DNA of 20,666 bases from JANRKT01 sp033763355 (GCA_033763355.1 JANRKT010000180.1:1-20666); one strand, 5' to 3'. Counted from the first letter of the stretch, positions 1 through 8,394 are shown. Translations and numbers: made by a program. Notes: a model not told the origin generated them from the sequence alone.

Positions 1-213
1 GGAAACATTGGTAAGCTCAAACCTGCCCTGGTTATCTGCAATGGTAAAACTTACAAGTGATGAATCTTTTTTCTTAAGCATCGTTACCGTTACACCCGCA
101 ACAGGTTGCCTGGAAAGCGTATCAAAAGCAACCCCTTTTACAGTGCCTTTGGTTTGTGCAAAAATGGTGAGGCTAAAAAACAAAAGCCAAAGCAGCAGTA
201 TAATTTTTTTCAT
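1..213 (-). CDS. TonB-dependent receptor-type outer-membrane protein, N-terminal fragment
   Basis: The open reading frame starts at the ATG complement at 211-213 and runs off the left edge, so only the first 71 residues are present. It begins with a signal peptide: MKK, a hydrophobic run LLLWLLFFSLTIF, then the cleavage-type end AQ at residues 19-20. Residues 23-71 follow the pattern of a carboxypeptidase-D-like regulatory domain (GxVxGxxxDxxxxxPVxGVxVxxxxxxD...DNxGxFxL), here with KGVAFDTLSRQPVAGVTVTM and DNQGRFELTNV. In Bacteroidota this exported beta-sandwich domain usually precedes a TonB plug and barrel, or a related outer-membrane barrel, used for nutrient uptake. The barrel is outside the window, so the substrate and exact subfamily cannot be judged. 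No good promoter was found just upstream. Confidence 0.8.
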   Translation of the reverse strand, partial: MKKIILLLWLLFFSLTIFAQTKGTVKGVAFDTLSRQPVAGVTVTMLKKKDSSLVSFTIADNQGRFELTNVS

Positions 214-399
214 AAACAGAATATTTCCTGATACGAAACTATTTCCGCTATGCGGCAAAGCGGGTTAATCAACTTTGGTTTAATGTTAATGAAAGTTAAA
301 GGCTGAGATTCTGGTGTAAAAGCTTCATATCCATGTGTTTTAACCTTTGTTGAATAATAAAAGGAAAAATATATCGTTATTTAATTAAATCCAATTTCA

Positions 400-546
400 A
401 TGAATAATAGATCCTTCTCTTTTATAAGCGGCCTGCAACGTATAATTGTTCAGTTCATCCTGAAGCTTACCCAACGCCCCGACAGCTACCCCATCAAACA
501 CTACCGTAAAAGAAGGCGTGTAAAATATTACTGGCACAACGTATAA
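400..546 (+). CDS. Possible small basic protein, 48 residues
   Basis: An ATG at 400 opens a 48-codon frame closed by TAA at 544-546. The product starts MNNRSFSFISGLQ, has a hydrophobic stretch RIIVQFILKL (residues 14-23), then ends in a very basic aromatic tail with HYRKRRRVKYYWHNV. A hydrophobic helix plus a Lys/Arg/Tyr-rich end could suit a membrane- or nucleic-acid-associated peptide, but this is inference only. A strong terminator lies 48 bases downstream on the same strand, which suggests that a short transcript ends there and makes a real small gene or small RNA plausible. No family was recognised, no clear ribosome-binding site is visible (normal for Bacteroidota), and an ORF of this size can arise by chance. 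Confidence 0.35.
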   Translation: MNNRSFSFISGLQRIIVQFILKLTQRPDSYPIKHYRKRRRVKYYWHNV

Positions 547-594
547 AAATATTACTGCACTTACGCAACCTCTCAAACTCTTAAGAAGTACAGG

Positions 595-619
595 AATCCC
601 GCTTGCTGCGGGATTTTTT
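595..619 (+). terminator. Factor-independent terminator before pxpB
   Basis: A perfect 8-bp stem AATCCCGC (595-602) / GCGGGATT (608-615) with loop TTGCT is followed by a T-run (614-619), then G and TTT. It ends a short transcript reading rightward from the interval upstream, and implies that pxpB starts from its own promoter. Confidence 0.85.
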
Positions 620-658
620 GTTTGTCATGAGTGATGCTTATACTAACTTCAGCAACTC

Positions 659-1375
659 ATGAACCCGCTGTATCAGATACATCCCCTTAGTGAAACTGCG
701 GTAACCATCGAGTTTGGTAAAGAGATCAGCCCCTTGATCCATCAGCAGGTTATGCAGGCGGATAAACTGTTAAAATCCGCAGCATTTCAGTGGTGGATTG
801 AAAATGTGCCTGCTTACACAACACTTACTGTTTTTTACAACCCTGCTGAAGTTAAACACAGTAATGATTTGCACGGAGCCACAGCAGGTAATAAGGTAAT
901 TGAAATCATCAAACAAGCATTACAATTTTCCGGTGTAACAGAAACTGAAAACAGAAATGAAATCATCGTTCCGGTATGTTATGATGAGGAGTTTGCTTAC
1001 GACATCGGATATGTTGCTTCTTGTCATCACATCAGCGCTGACGAGGTAATACAATTGCATACACAAACAGGGTACACCGTTTACATGATGGGATTTACAC
1101 CAGGCTTTCCTTATATGGGGGTGTTGCCCGAACAATTGGATACGCCGCGTAAAACAACACCACGTGCAGAAGTAGCAGCGGGTTCCGTTGGCATTGCCGG
1201 AAAACAAACGGGTATTTATCCTTTTGCTACTCCCGGCGGATGGCAGATTATCGGGAGGACACCATTGAAACTATTTGATGTGAAACGTGAAGGCCCGGCA
1301 ATTTTTCAACCGGGCGATAAGGTAAAATTTGAAGCCATCACTAAAGAAACATTTTATCAATTGCAACAAGCATGA
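659..1375 (+). CDS. pxpB: 5-oxoprolinase subunit PxpB (KipI family)
   Basis: This 238-residue protein is one of two subunits (with PxpC) of the ATP-dependent 5-oxoprolinase that, together with PxpA, opens 5-oxoproline to glutamate in the cytosol. The family fold is evident from MGFTPGFPYMGVLPEQL, TPRKTTPRAEVAAGSVGIAG and QTGIYPFATPGGWQIIGRTP near the C-terminal half, which are the conserved cyclophilin-like motifs of KipI/PxpB. Length is normal. The ATG at 659 overlaps the stop of an 11-codon frame (ATG 627 to TGA 660-662). A weak promoter-like pair, TTTG (621-624), 19 bases, TAACTTCA (644-651), would give an almost leaderless message. The gene overlaps pxpC by four bases (ATGA), pointing to translational coupling. 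In Bacillus the homologue KipI was first described as a kinase A inhibitor; the metabolic role is the better-supported one. Confidence 0.93.
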   Translation: MNPLYQIHPLSETAVTIEFGKEISPLIHQQVMQADKLLKSAAFQWWIENVPAYTTLTVFYNPAEVKHSNDLHGATAGNKVIEIIKQALQFSGVTETENRNEIIVPVCYDEEFAYDIGYVASCHHISADEVIQLHTQTGYTVYMMGFTPGFPYMGVLPEQLDTPRKTTPRAEVAAGSVGIAGKQTGIYPFATPGGWQIIGRTPLKLFDVKREGPAIFQPGDKVKFEAITKETFYQLQQA

Positions 1376-2370
1376 GCATCCGCATCATTAAACCGGGATT
1401 ACTGGCAACCGTTCAGGATGGCGGCAGGCGGGGTTATCAGTCGCTGGGCGTGCCGGTGGGCGGGGCAATGGATGAATTTGCAATGCATATAGCCAACCTG
1501 CTTGCGGGAAACGCCATTACTGATGCTGTAATTGAATTTACCCTTCACGGGGCAGAAGTGCTGTTTGAAAAAGATATGCTGATCAGTTTATCTGGCGGCG
1601 GCGCAACAGCTTTTATTGATGACATGGAAATTCCTTATAATAAAGCAATTTGGGTAAAAGCATTTACCCTGATAAAGTTTAAAAGCTCATCATCGGGGTG
1701 CAGGACTTATATGGCTGTTGCAGGAGGATGGGATGTTCCGGAGTTAATGAAAAGCAGAAGTACTTACCTGCCTGCTTCAATTGGCGGATTTAGCGGAAGG
1801 GCCTTGCAATCATGTGATGTATTAAAAAGTAAAGAAAACAAAACAACGCTTTCAAAAAACATTTCAAAATCTCTTTATTCCGGAGATGCCCTCTTCAAAG
1901 CTGCAAACTGGGGTTTATTTCTTAAACATATTCCCGGCTACAACAATAAAACAATCCGTTTCTTTAAAGGGTCGGAATGGAACTGGTTTACAGAAACCAG
2001 TCACCGCCTTTTTTTAAATAATAATTTTTTAGTTACCGGTCAGTCCAACCGCATGGGGTATCGTTTAAAATCTGAAGCATTGCAGCTTATCAATAAACGG
2101 GAATTACTTTCCACTGCTGTTACCAGAGGCACAGTGCAGGTAACTCCTGATGGCAACGCGGCGCTTTTAATGGCTGACGCACAAACCACAGGTGGTTATC
2201 CCCGTATTGCACAGGTTGCGGCCGTTGATCTTTCTGTTTGTGCACAATTAAAGCCCGGCGAAAACATCCGCTTTAAAGAAATTTCAATTGATGAAGCAGA
2301 ACATTTACTTTTAGAAAGGGAAAAAGAACTCCGGGAAATCCATCATCACCTTACATTACGGTTCGGGTAA
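1372..2370 (+). CDS. pxpC: 5-oxoprolinase subunit PxpC (KipA, biotin-dependent carboxyltransferase-like)
   Basis: This 332-residue partner of PxpB shows the standard opening of the family: IKPGLLATVQDGGRRGYQ, then GVPVGGAMDEFAMHIANLL. It continues with YMAVAGGWDVPELMKSRSTY and GGFSGRALQSCD, and near the C-terminus GYPRIAQVAAVDL. These match the carboxyltransferase-like fold shared with urea amidolyase and allophanate hydrolase, but there is no biotin domain. The ATG at 1372 lies in the ATGA overlap with pxpB, and the stop is one base before the pxpA ATG, so all three subunits should be made from one message in similar amounts. PxpB and PxpC are thought to act as a complex that handles the ATP-dependent step, with PxpA. 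Nothing is truncated. Confidence 0.93.
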   Translation: MSIRIIKPGLLATVQDGGRRGYQSLGVPVGGAMDEFAMHIANLLAGNAITDAVIEFTLHGAEVLFEKDMLISLSGGGATAFIDDMEIPYNKAIWVKAFTLIKFKSSSSGCRTYMAVAGGWDVPELMKSRSTYLPASIGGFSGRALQSCDVLKSKENKTTLSKNISKSLYSGDALFKAANWGLFLKHIPGYNNKTIRFFKGSEWNWFTETSHRLFLNNNFLVTGQSNRMGYRLKSEALQLINKRELLSTAVTRGTVQVTPDGNAALLMADAQTTGGYPRIAQVAAVDLSVCAQLKPGENIRFKEISIDEAEHLLLEREKELREIHHHLTLRFG

Positions 2371-2371
2371 T

Positions 2372-3112
2372 ATGCTGCATATAGATATTAACTGTGATAT
2401 GGGAGAAGGCATGTTGAATGATGCTGAACTGATGCGTTACATCAGCTCGGCCAATATTGCATGCGGTTTCCATGCGGGAAGCCCGGATACCATGTTTGAA
2501 ACTGTGCAGCTGGCTATTAAGCATCATGTTGCCATAGGTGCACACCCTTCGTTTCCTGATAAAGAAAATTTTGGCCGTACAGAAATGAAATTAAGCCCGC
2601 ATGAGGTTTATACAATGACATTGTACCAGATTGGGGCAATGGATGCTTTTTCAAAAACTGCAGGGGCAACGCTCCATCATGTAAAACCGCATGGCGCTTT
2701 GTATAATATGGCGGCAAAAGACCGTTTGCTTGCAGAAGCTGTTGTACAGGCGGTAAAAGATTTTAATCCTTCTTTGTATTTGTATGGGCTTGCGGGAAGT
2801 GAACTGATTAAAGCTGCAAAAGAAAAAAACCTGCCCTGCTGTAATGAAGTGTTTGCTGACCGGACCTATCAGCCGGATGGGTCTTTAACTTCACGCAGGG
2901 AACCGAATGCGCTGATAACTGATGCGGACAAAGCCGTGGCACAGGTTATACAAATGACAGAAGAAAAAACAATCACCGCAGTTAATGGCAGCAGGGTAGC
3001 GGTTCGGGCCGATACGGTTTGTATTCATGGTGACGGGGCACATGCTGTGGAATTTGCAATTGCATTAAACAGGAAACTGAAAGAGAAAGGCGTTAGAATA
3101 AATCCTGCATAA
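2372..3112 (+). CDS. pxpA: 5-oxoprolinase subunit PxpA (LamB/YcsF family)
   Basis: This 246-residue protein carries the LamB/YcsF hallmarks in order: DINCDMGEG at the N-terminus, ANIACGFHAGSPDTM (residues 28-42), GAHPSFPD with NFGRTEM, VKPHGALYNMA, EVFADRTYQPDGSL with SRREP, and CIHGDGAHAVEFA near the end. It works with PxpB and PxpC to hydrolyse 5-oxoproline to L-glutamate with ATP, a repair and recycling step for a product formed spontaneously from glutamine and glutathione. One small difference from the common motif is Ser instead of Asp in HAGSP (usually HAGDP). The gene begins one base after pxpC, and the transporter gene follows 49 bases later. Confidence 0.94.
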   Translation: MLHIDINCDMGEGMLNDAELMRYISSANIACGFHAGSPDTMFETVQLAIKHHVAIGAHPSFPDKENFGRTEMKLSPHEVYTMTLYQIGAMDAFSKTAGATLHHVKPHGALYNMAAKDRLLAEAVVQAVKDFNPSLYLYGLAGSELIKAAKEKNLPCCNEVFADRTYQPDGSLTSRREPNALITDADKAVAQVIQMTEEKTITAVNGSRVAVRADTVCIHGDGAHAVEFAIALNRKLKEKGVRINPA

Positions 3113-3161
3113 CAATAAGTGTGCAAAGTTCTGGAGCGCATTCATTTAAAGAAAAACCTGG

Positions 3162-4349
3162 TTGAAAAAAAACTCATCTTCATCCGCCCTTATGGGCGCA
3201 GCTTTCTTGATGGCCACATCTGCCATTGGCCCGGGCTTTCTTACCCAAACCGCCGTTTTTACCAATCAATTGCTTGCAAGCTTTGGTTTTGTAATCCTTG
3301 TTTCCATTATTCTCGATATAGGTGCACAGCTCAACGTTTGGCGCATACTTGCAGTAAGTGAGATGCGGGCACAGGATATTGCCAATACCATGCTGCCTGG
3401 GTTAGGTTATTTACTTGCTGTATTAATTGTTTTGGGCGGGCTTGCTTTTAATATCGGAAACATTGCCGGTACCGGTCTTGGATTTAATGTACTTTTTGGT
3501 TTAAAAACTGAAACCGGCGCCATAATCAGCGCTGTTATTGCCATTGGCATCTTTTTATCAGAAGAGGCAGGAAAAGCAATGGACATATTTGCAAAAGTGC
3601 TGGGTTTTGTAATGATCGGCCTTGCATTGTATGTAGCCATTACCTCACACCCGCCTGCAGGCGAAGCATTGCAAAAAATTTTCTGGCCGGACAAGATTGA
3701 TACTACTGCCATCATCACACTTGTTGGCGGAACCGTCGGCGGCTACATTACATTTGCCGGCGGCCACCGGTTACTTGATGCAGGTATAAAAGGAAGGGAA
3801 TCGCTTCCGCAGGTAAGCAAAAGCGCAGTAAGTGCAATATTGCTGGCATCAACTATGCGGGTGATTTTATTTCTTGCAGCACTGGGTGTGGTGACACAAG
3901 GCCTTATATTAAATAGAGATAACCCCGCGGCATCTGTATTCCAGCTTGCAGCAGGAAATTTCGGGTATAAAATTTTTGGAGTGGTGATGTGGTGCGCTGC
4001 CATCACTTCAGTAGTGGGATCGGCATATACATCTGTTTCCTTTATCAAGACCTTTCATCCTGCAATACAAAAATCTGAAAAGCTGATCATCATCCTTTTT
4101 ATTGTGGTTTCAACAGTTGTTTTTATCAGCATTGGCCAGCCTGTAAAAATATTGGTCACAGTAGGAACACTCAATGGTTTTATTCTTCCGCTTTCGCTTG
4201 GGGTAATGCTGCTTGCGGTGTATCAGTCAAAGATTGTAAAAAGCTACAAACACCCTCTATGGATGACCTTGTTCGGAATGGTTGTAGTGGGCTTAACCTT
4301 ATGGCTGAGTATAGCAACACTGTGGGGCAATTGGGATAAATTATTCTGA
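3162..4349 (+). CDS. NRAMP-related (YcsG-like) membrane transporter of the 5-oxoprolinase operon
   Basis: This is a 395-residue integral membrane protein with about 11 hydrophobic segments. The first one contains GAAFLMATSAIGPGFLTQT, which aligns with the NRAMP start GPGFL. The two motifs that bind metal in true NRAMP transporters are missing: where DPGN is expected there is AVFTNQ (31-36), and in the TM6 region, where MPH is expected, there is TLVGGTVGGYITFAGGHRLL (residues 186-205). Bacillus subtilis has a similar neighbour, ycsG, beside ycsF and kipIA, so the link to 5-oxoprolinase is old. I infer that it imports 5-oxoproline or a related organic anion. The start chosen is TTG at 3162, because an in-frame stop lies at 3147-3149 and the next start (ATG 3192) would cut into the first helix; that ATG is the alternative. 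Confidence 0.85.
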   Translation: MKKNSSSSALMGAAFLMATSAIGPGFLTQTAVFTNQLLASFGFVILVSIILDIGAQLNVWRILAVSEMRAQDIANTMLPGLGYLLAVLIVLGGLAFNIGNIAGTGLGFNVLFGLKTETGAIISAVIAIGIFLSEEAGKAMDIFAKVLGFVMIGLALYVAITSHPPAGEALQKIFWPDKIDTTAIITLVGGTVGGYITFAGGHRLLDAGIKGRESLPQVSKSAVSAILLASTMRVILFLAALGVVTQGLILNRDNPAASVFQLAAGNFGYKIFGVVMWCAAITSVVGSAYTSVSFIKTFHPAIQKSEKLIIILFIVVSTVVFISIGQPVKILVTVGTLNGFILPLSLGVMLLAVYQSKIVKSYKHPLWMTLFGMVVVGLTLWLSIATLWGNWDKLF

Positions 4350-7300
4350 TCAGCTGAACAAATACTCCACATCTTCCCTGCTCAGGCTCTTTACAAATGT
4401 GGTATCATCTGATATGAGGTCTTTGGCCAGCATACGTTTCTTTTCCTGCAACTGGAGGATTTTGTCTTCGATGGTATCCTTGCATATCATCCGGTAGGCA
4501 AAAATATTTTTGGTTTGCCCGATGCGGTGCGTACGGTCAATGGCCTGCTGTTCTACTGCCGGGTTCCACCAGGGGTCAACAATGTAAACATAATCAGCCG
4601 CCGTTAAGTTGAGGCCCACGCCACCAGCTTTTAAAGAAATAAGGAATACCCTTATGCTTTCTTCATTCTGAAAATTCTGTATGGCTTTTTCCCGGTCGGG
4701 TGCAGAAGTACTGCCGTCAAAATATTCAAAAGGAACTTCCAGCGCTGTAAGTCTTTCCCTGATGAGTGCAAGCATGCCAAGGAACTGTGAAAAGATAAGC
4801 GCTTTATGGTTGCCGATATTTTCAGTAATCTCCCTGCCCAGTTCTTCCAGTTTGATGGAAGCGTTGGGATATTTCTCGGGCTCGTTCATAATAGCAGGCG
4901 AATCACAAATCTGACGCAGCTTCATCAATCCCTGCAGAATGGTTAACTGTGATTTTTCAATGCCCTGTTCGCCGATTACGCCAAGTATCTTATTCCTGTA
5001 ATCAATACGGTAAGCATCATAAATCTTTCTTTGCTCATCTTCCATTTCGCAGAAGAGAATGGTTTCTGTTTTATCGGGCAGGTCCTTGGCCACCTGTTCT
5101 TTTGTGCGGCGCAGGATAAAGGGATACAGCAATTTCTTTAAGTGATCTTTCCTGTCCTGCTCGCCAAACTTATCAATGGGCGTGGCAAATTCATTGCGGA
5201 AAAACTCAACACTGCCCAGCATACCCGAGTTGAGAAAGTTCATCTGCGCAAAAATGTCAAATGTGTTGTTTTGCAATGGGGTACCGCTCATGCACAGGCG
5301 GTTTTTGGCTTTCAGCAAACAGGCTGCCCTTGTTACCTTGCTCTGCGGGTTTTTAATAGCCTGTGATTCATCGAGGATGATGTAATCAAATTCAATTTCC
5401 ATCAGCAGTTTAATATCGCTGCGTAATGTGCCATAAGTGGTAATTACAATATCAAATTGTTTGAAAAAATTTTTTTCCCTTGTACGGTCGCCGCCATGAT
5501 GGATGTGATAAGTGCGTTCAGGAGTAAATTTCTTTATTTCATTTTCCCAGTTAAATATGAGCGTGGTGGGACAAACCACCAAAGCATTCAGTTTGCCATA
5601 GGTTTCTTTATAATACTGTAAAAAAGAAAGTGCCTGCACTGTTTTACCCAAACCCATATCATCGGCAAGTATGCCTCCCCATCCCACTTCGCTCAGGTAA
5701 TTGAGCCAATGATAGCCCGCTACCTGGTAAGGCCTCAGTATATGTTCCAGCGCCCTGGGAGGTTCTACTTCCTTTATGCGGTTAAAACTTCTGAGCCGCT
5801 CATACCTTTCTTCCAGTTCAATCAGCACCTCTGCTTCATCGCGGTTTTCATACAGCTCATCAATAATGCTGAGGTGGTATTTTGATAAACGGAGATTGGA
5901 AGATTTGCCTTCGCCTACCCGGAACAGAAGGGAATATTTTTTTAACCATTCTTCCGGCAATATTCCAAGTGTGCCGTCATTGAGTTGCACAAACTGCTGT
6001 TTGTTGGAAAGGGCCCTTTTAATTTCAGTGATGCTCACGTGCTGTTCACCGAAGGCAATATCCACTTTGGCGTCAAACCAGTCCATACCGTTGCTGATGC
6101 GTATGTGTGTGCTGGGCTTGGAGGTATTGAAGCGGAAATTCTTCAGCACATCAAACCCCATTACAGGCACATTCATTTCCTTCATGGCATCCACAAAAAG
6201 AAAAAACCAGTTGTTCTTCAGTACGTCAGTTCCTTTCAGTGCAAGGCTTGATGTGCCGTCGGGCCTGATGAAATTGGAATGGAGGTTTTCCAGTTTTCTT
6301 ACAAACTGGTGCTCTGCCTGTTTGTTGCGGTGCACCATCATTACTTTATCTTCTGCCGGAAGGAAAATAATGTCTTTATCATTAAAACGGCTTTCATATC
6401 CCTTATAGGAAAACAAAGGGATGAACATCAGGTAATCCCCCTTTTCCTGCAGCATCAGTTTTATCTCCGGCTCTCCGTCTTTTATTTCTCTTATCAGTTC
6501 TTTATCAAACTGAACTTTATAATGGCGTGCAAGCGGCAATAACTTTTTATTGAGGTATTCCTGCCATTCTGATTTTTTAATTTTTGTTTTACCCGACGGA
6601 AGAAAATCTGCAGTGGTTTCAATGTCTTCCGGTTTTTCCCAGAGGTACATCCTGTTGTTGTAAAGAAATACAAGGCTGCTTTGCCATTCGTTATCTCCAA
6701 AATCAATATCCAGTTCATTTACTGAACCTGTGCAGCTCACCTCATACTGGTCTTTTACAACAGCTACATGAAACACAGGGACCAGCGGTTCGGCGCTGAT
6801 GCTTACCAACTGAAGGTTAGCGGTTTTAAAAGCCTTTTTCTCCGGGAGATAATATAAAAAAGACTGGTCTGTTTGTTCTGCAAATAATTTGCGCAGTTTG
6901 GGATGAAGGTACTCTACGATCAGCGCCCTTGTATCAGCAGGCAGCTCATCATCTTCGTGATGAATAATGTTTTCCCAGATTCCTGAGAAAGGCGAATTCC
7001 TGCTCACAAACTTACTCACTTCGCTTTCATGAAATTTGCGCAGCTGCAGCAGCAAACCAGCATCTTCTTCACGATAACCCTCTGTGCTTACAAATTTCCC
7101 CAGGTCCAGTTTTTCAACTTTGCCGGTAAAACGGCTTTGGGTGTCATTCGTTTCACCGCTTATTGCATCAATGGTAAAACCCGGATAGGTGGTATGGTTG
7201 GCATTAAATACAATGCCCATGCGTTGCGATGGAGGAATAACCGTGGCTACTTCTGCTTCCGCCACTTCCGCTTCTTTCTTTACCTCTGCTATCTGCGGCC

Positions 7301-8114
7301 TGATTCCGGTAACAGGTGGCGCTATGCGTTTTACTGTGGGGTCAAGCACACGTAAGAAAGGTTTGCCGTCTTTATAACTGAACTCAAATTTCTTTTCCCA
7401 TCCGGCATCTTTCATGCTGTAACCATACGCTTCCAGCAGTTTATTTTTTTCTTTTTCCCAGTTGCGGATGGTATCAAAATAATAGGGTCCGTAAGAATTG
7501 AGCAACTGGATCAGCAATGTGGTTTTGTGCACACACAGCGGGTGATGCGGCTCTTCGCATTTGCATGACGTATCAAAATTCTTTTCTTCATTTTTTTGTA
7601 CCACCACCGGAAAACTTTCACCATCCTTTTCCAGCATGGCTTCCACACGTTCGTCTTTGGCTGAAAGGATGTTGGCTTTTTGTGTGCGTAACATTGTTTC
7701 GGCTTCTGCAAAAGCTTCGGGTGAAGCCAGCATCCTGATGGTTTTGAGGTCAAGGTGCTTCATCTTTACCACCGTGTGCCGCTGGTGATAAACCACTCCT
7801 TTTTCGCCAAGTATATTTTTGTCAATCAGTTCCTGCAGTTGCAAAAGCGCCGCAGCTTCGTGGCGGCAGATATCACCAAGGTTATAAGGACAGGTGCAGC
7901 GCAGCGAAAGTGTTTTGGGGTCTTTGTACTTCTGCACATATACTTTGTAGTATGTGCTGTAGTTGTCATCTTTTACACGGAATGTAACGGCGCCCAGCAG
8001 TTCATCATGTTCAATAAACTCCACGTAACCGATAGCATGTATTTTCTTTCCGCGGCGGATGACTTCATCGGTACCGCTGTTGTATATAAATTTAATCAGG
8101 TGGGGTAAGGCCAT
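4350..8114 (-). CDS. SWIM zinc-finger SNF2-family ATPase / helicase-like protein
   Basis: This 1254-residue protein has a full SNF2 (Swi2/Snf2, superfamily 2) motor in its C-terminal third. Visible motifs are ADDMGLGKT with the Walker lysine K824, the Walker B variant DESQ (915-918), SGTPLQNN, LKAGGVGLNL and QAIDRTHRIGQ with R1194 and R1197. The N-terminus has a SWIM zinc motif CXCX7CXH (C73, C75, C83, H85) and a second set of identical spacing (C184, C186, C194, H196). Residues of about 280-780 form a long accessory region with no clear domain. It is expected to move along double-stranded DNA using ATP, remodelling protein-DNA complexes, perhaps in repair or transcription; the exact role is unknown. 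Related proteins are common single genes in Bacteroidota. The ORF is intact, and its stop shares the TGATCA hexamer with the transporter stop. Confidence 0.9.
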   Translation of the reverse strand: MALPHLIKFIYNSGTDEVIRRGKKIHAIGYVEFIEHDELLGAVTFRVKDDNYSTYYKVYVQKYKDPKTLSLRCTCPYNLGDICRHEAAALLQLQELIDKNILGEKGVVYHQRHTVVKMKHLDLKTIRMLASPEAFAEAETMLRTQKANILSAKDERVEAMLEKDGESFPVVVQKNEEKNFDTSCKCEEPHHPLCVHKTTLLIQLLNSYGPYYFDTIRNWEKEKNKLLEAYGYSMKDAGWEKKFEFSYKDGKPFLRVLDPTVKRIAPPVTGIRPQIAEVKKEAEVAEAEVATVIPPSQRMGIVFNANHTTYPGFTIDAISGETNDTQSRFTGKVEKLDLGKFVSTEGYREEDAGLLLQLRKFHESEVSKFVSRNSPFSGIWENIIHHEDDELPADTRALIVEYLHPKLRKLFAEQTDQSFLYYLPEKKAFKTANLQLVSISAEPLVPVFHVAVVKDQYEVSCTGSVNELDIDFGDNEWQSSLVFLYNNRMYLWEKPEDIETTADFLPSGKTKIKKSEWQEYLNKKLLPLARHYKVQFDKELIREIKDGEPEIKLMLQEKGDYLMFIPLFSYKGYESRFNDKDIIFLPAEDKVMMVHRNKQAEHQFVRKLENLHSNFIRPDGTSSLALKGTDVLKNNWFFLFVDAMKEMNVPVMGFDVLKNFRFNTSKPSTHIRISNGMDWFDAKVDIAFGEQHVSITEIKRALSNKQQFVQLNDGTLGILPEEWLKKYSLLFRVGEGKSSNLRLSKYHLSIIDELYENRDEAEVLIELEERYERLRSFNRIKEVEPPRALEHILRPYQVAGYHWLNYLSEVGWGGILADDMGLGKTVQALSFLQYYKETYGKLNALVVCPTTLIFNWENEIKKFTPERTYHIHHGGDRTREKNFFKQFDIVITTYGTLRSDIKLLMEIEFDYIILDESQAIKNPQSKVTRAACLLKAKNRLCMSGTPLQNNTFDIFAQMNFLNSGMLGSVEFFRNEFATPIDKFGEQDRKDHLKKLLYPFILRRTKEQVAKDLPDKTETILFCEMEDEQRKIYDAYRIDYRNKILGVIGEQGIEKSQLTILQGLMKLRQICDSPAIMNEPEKYPNASIKLEELGREITENIGNHKALIFSQFLGMLALIRERLTALEVPFEYFDGSTSAPDREKAIQNFQNEESIRVFLISLKAGGVGLNLTAADYVYIVDPWWNPAVEQQAIDRTHRIGQTKNIFAYRMICKDTIEDKILQLQEKKRMLAKDLISDDTTFVKSLSREDVEYLFS

Positions 8115-8394
8115 AAATGAGAAAAAAATTCAAATAACAAAAACCAAATCGCAAATGTCAGCTTACAATATTCAAAAGTTAAAATCCCTGTTGCTGTAAT
8201 TCCGTTTGGAATAAGGCAATCTGCAAAAGTAAAGGAAAATAAGGGAGCTCAGGAAGCGGAACAGGGTTTATTTAATTAGTTTTTAAAAGCAAAAAAGCCG
8301 GGGAAATAAGTCTTATCTTTACAGGTTTTTTATTCTCCTGCAATAGAACAAAGTTCAGTTTCAGCAACACGCTTTGATATTATTTCTGCTTAGT

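Larger units (their letters stand above)
214..658. other. Gene-poor interval with possible small ORF and terminator
   Basis: This 445-base stretch separates the divergent receptor gene from the pxp operon. It is AT-rich and contains no ORF of normal size. What can be supported is a 48-residue reading frame at 400-546, an imperfect direct repeat (TAAAATATTACTGGCAC at 521-537 and TAAAAATATTACTGCAC at 544-560), and a hairpin terminator at 595-619. The remaining 185 bases next to the receptor gene presumably carry its promoter, but no clear xTTG-N19-21-TAnnTTTG arrangement could be placed there. Confidence 0.6.

Noticed and set aside
3119..3361. 80-residue frame overlapping the start of the transporter gene
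   Set aside because: It lies in another frame of the transporter, has no recognisable pattern, and its composition is that of a shadow reading frame.
5776..6408. 210-residue plus-strand frame inside the SNF2 gene
   Set aside because: Ser/Leu-rich antisense translation of a well-supported gene, with no domain or start signal.
8224..8231. TACTTTTG on the minus strand as a promoter for the SNF2 gene
   Set aside because: It fits the -7 consensus, but the bases 20 upstream read TTCC and no TTG is in range, so support is too weak. No other good promoter was found in the 280-base gap 8115-8394.
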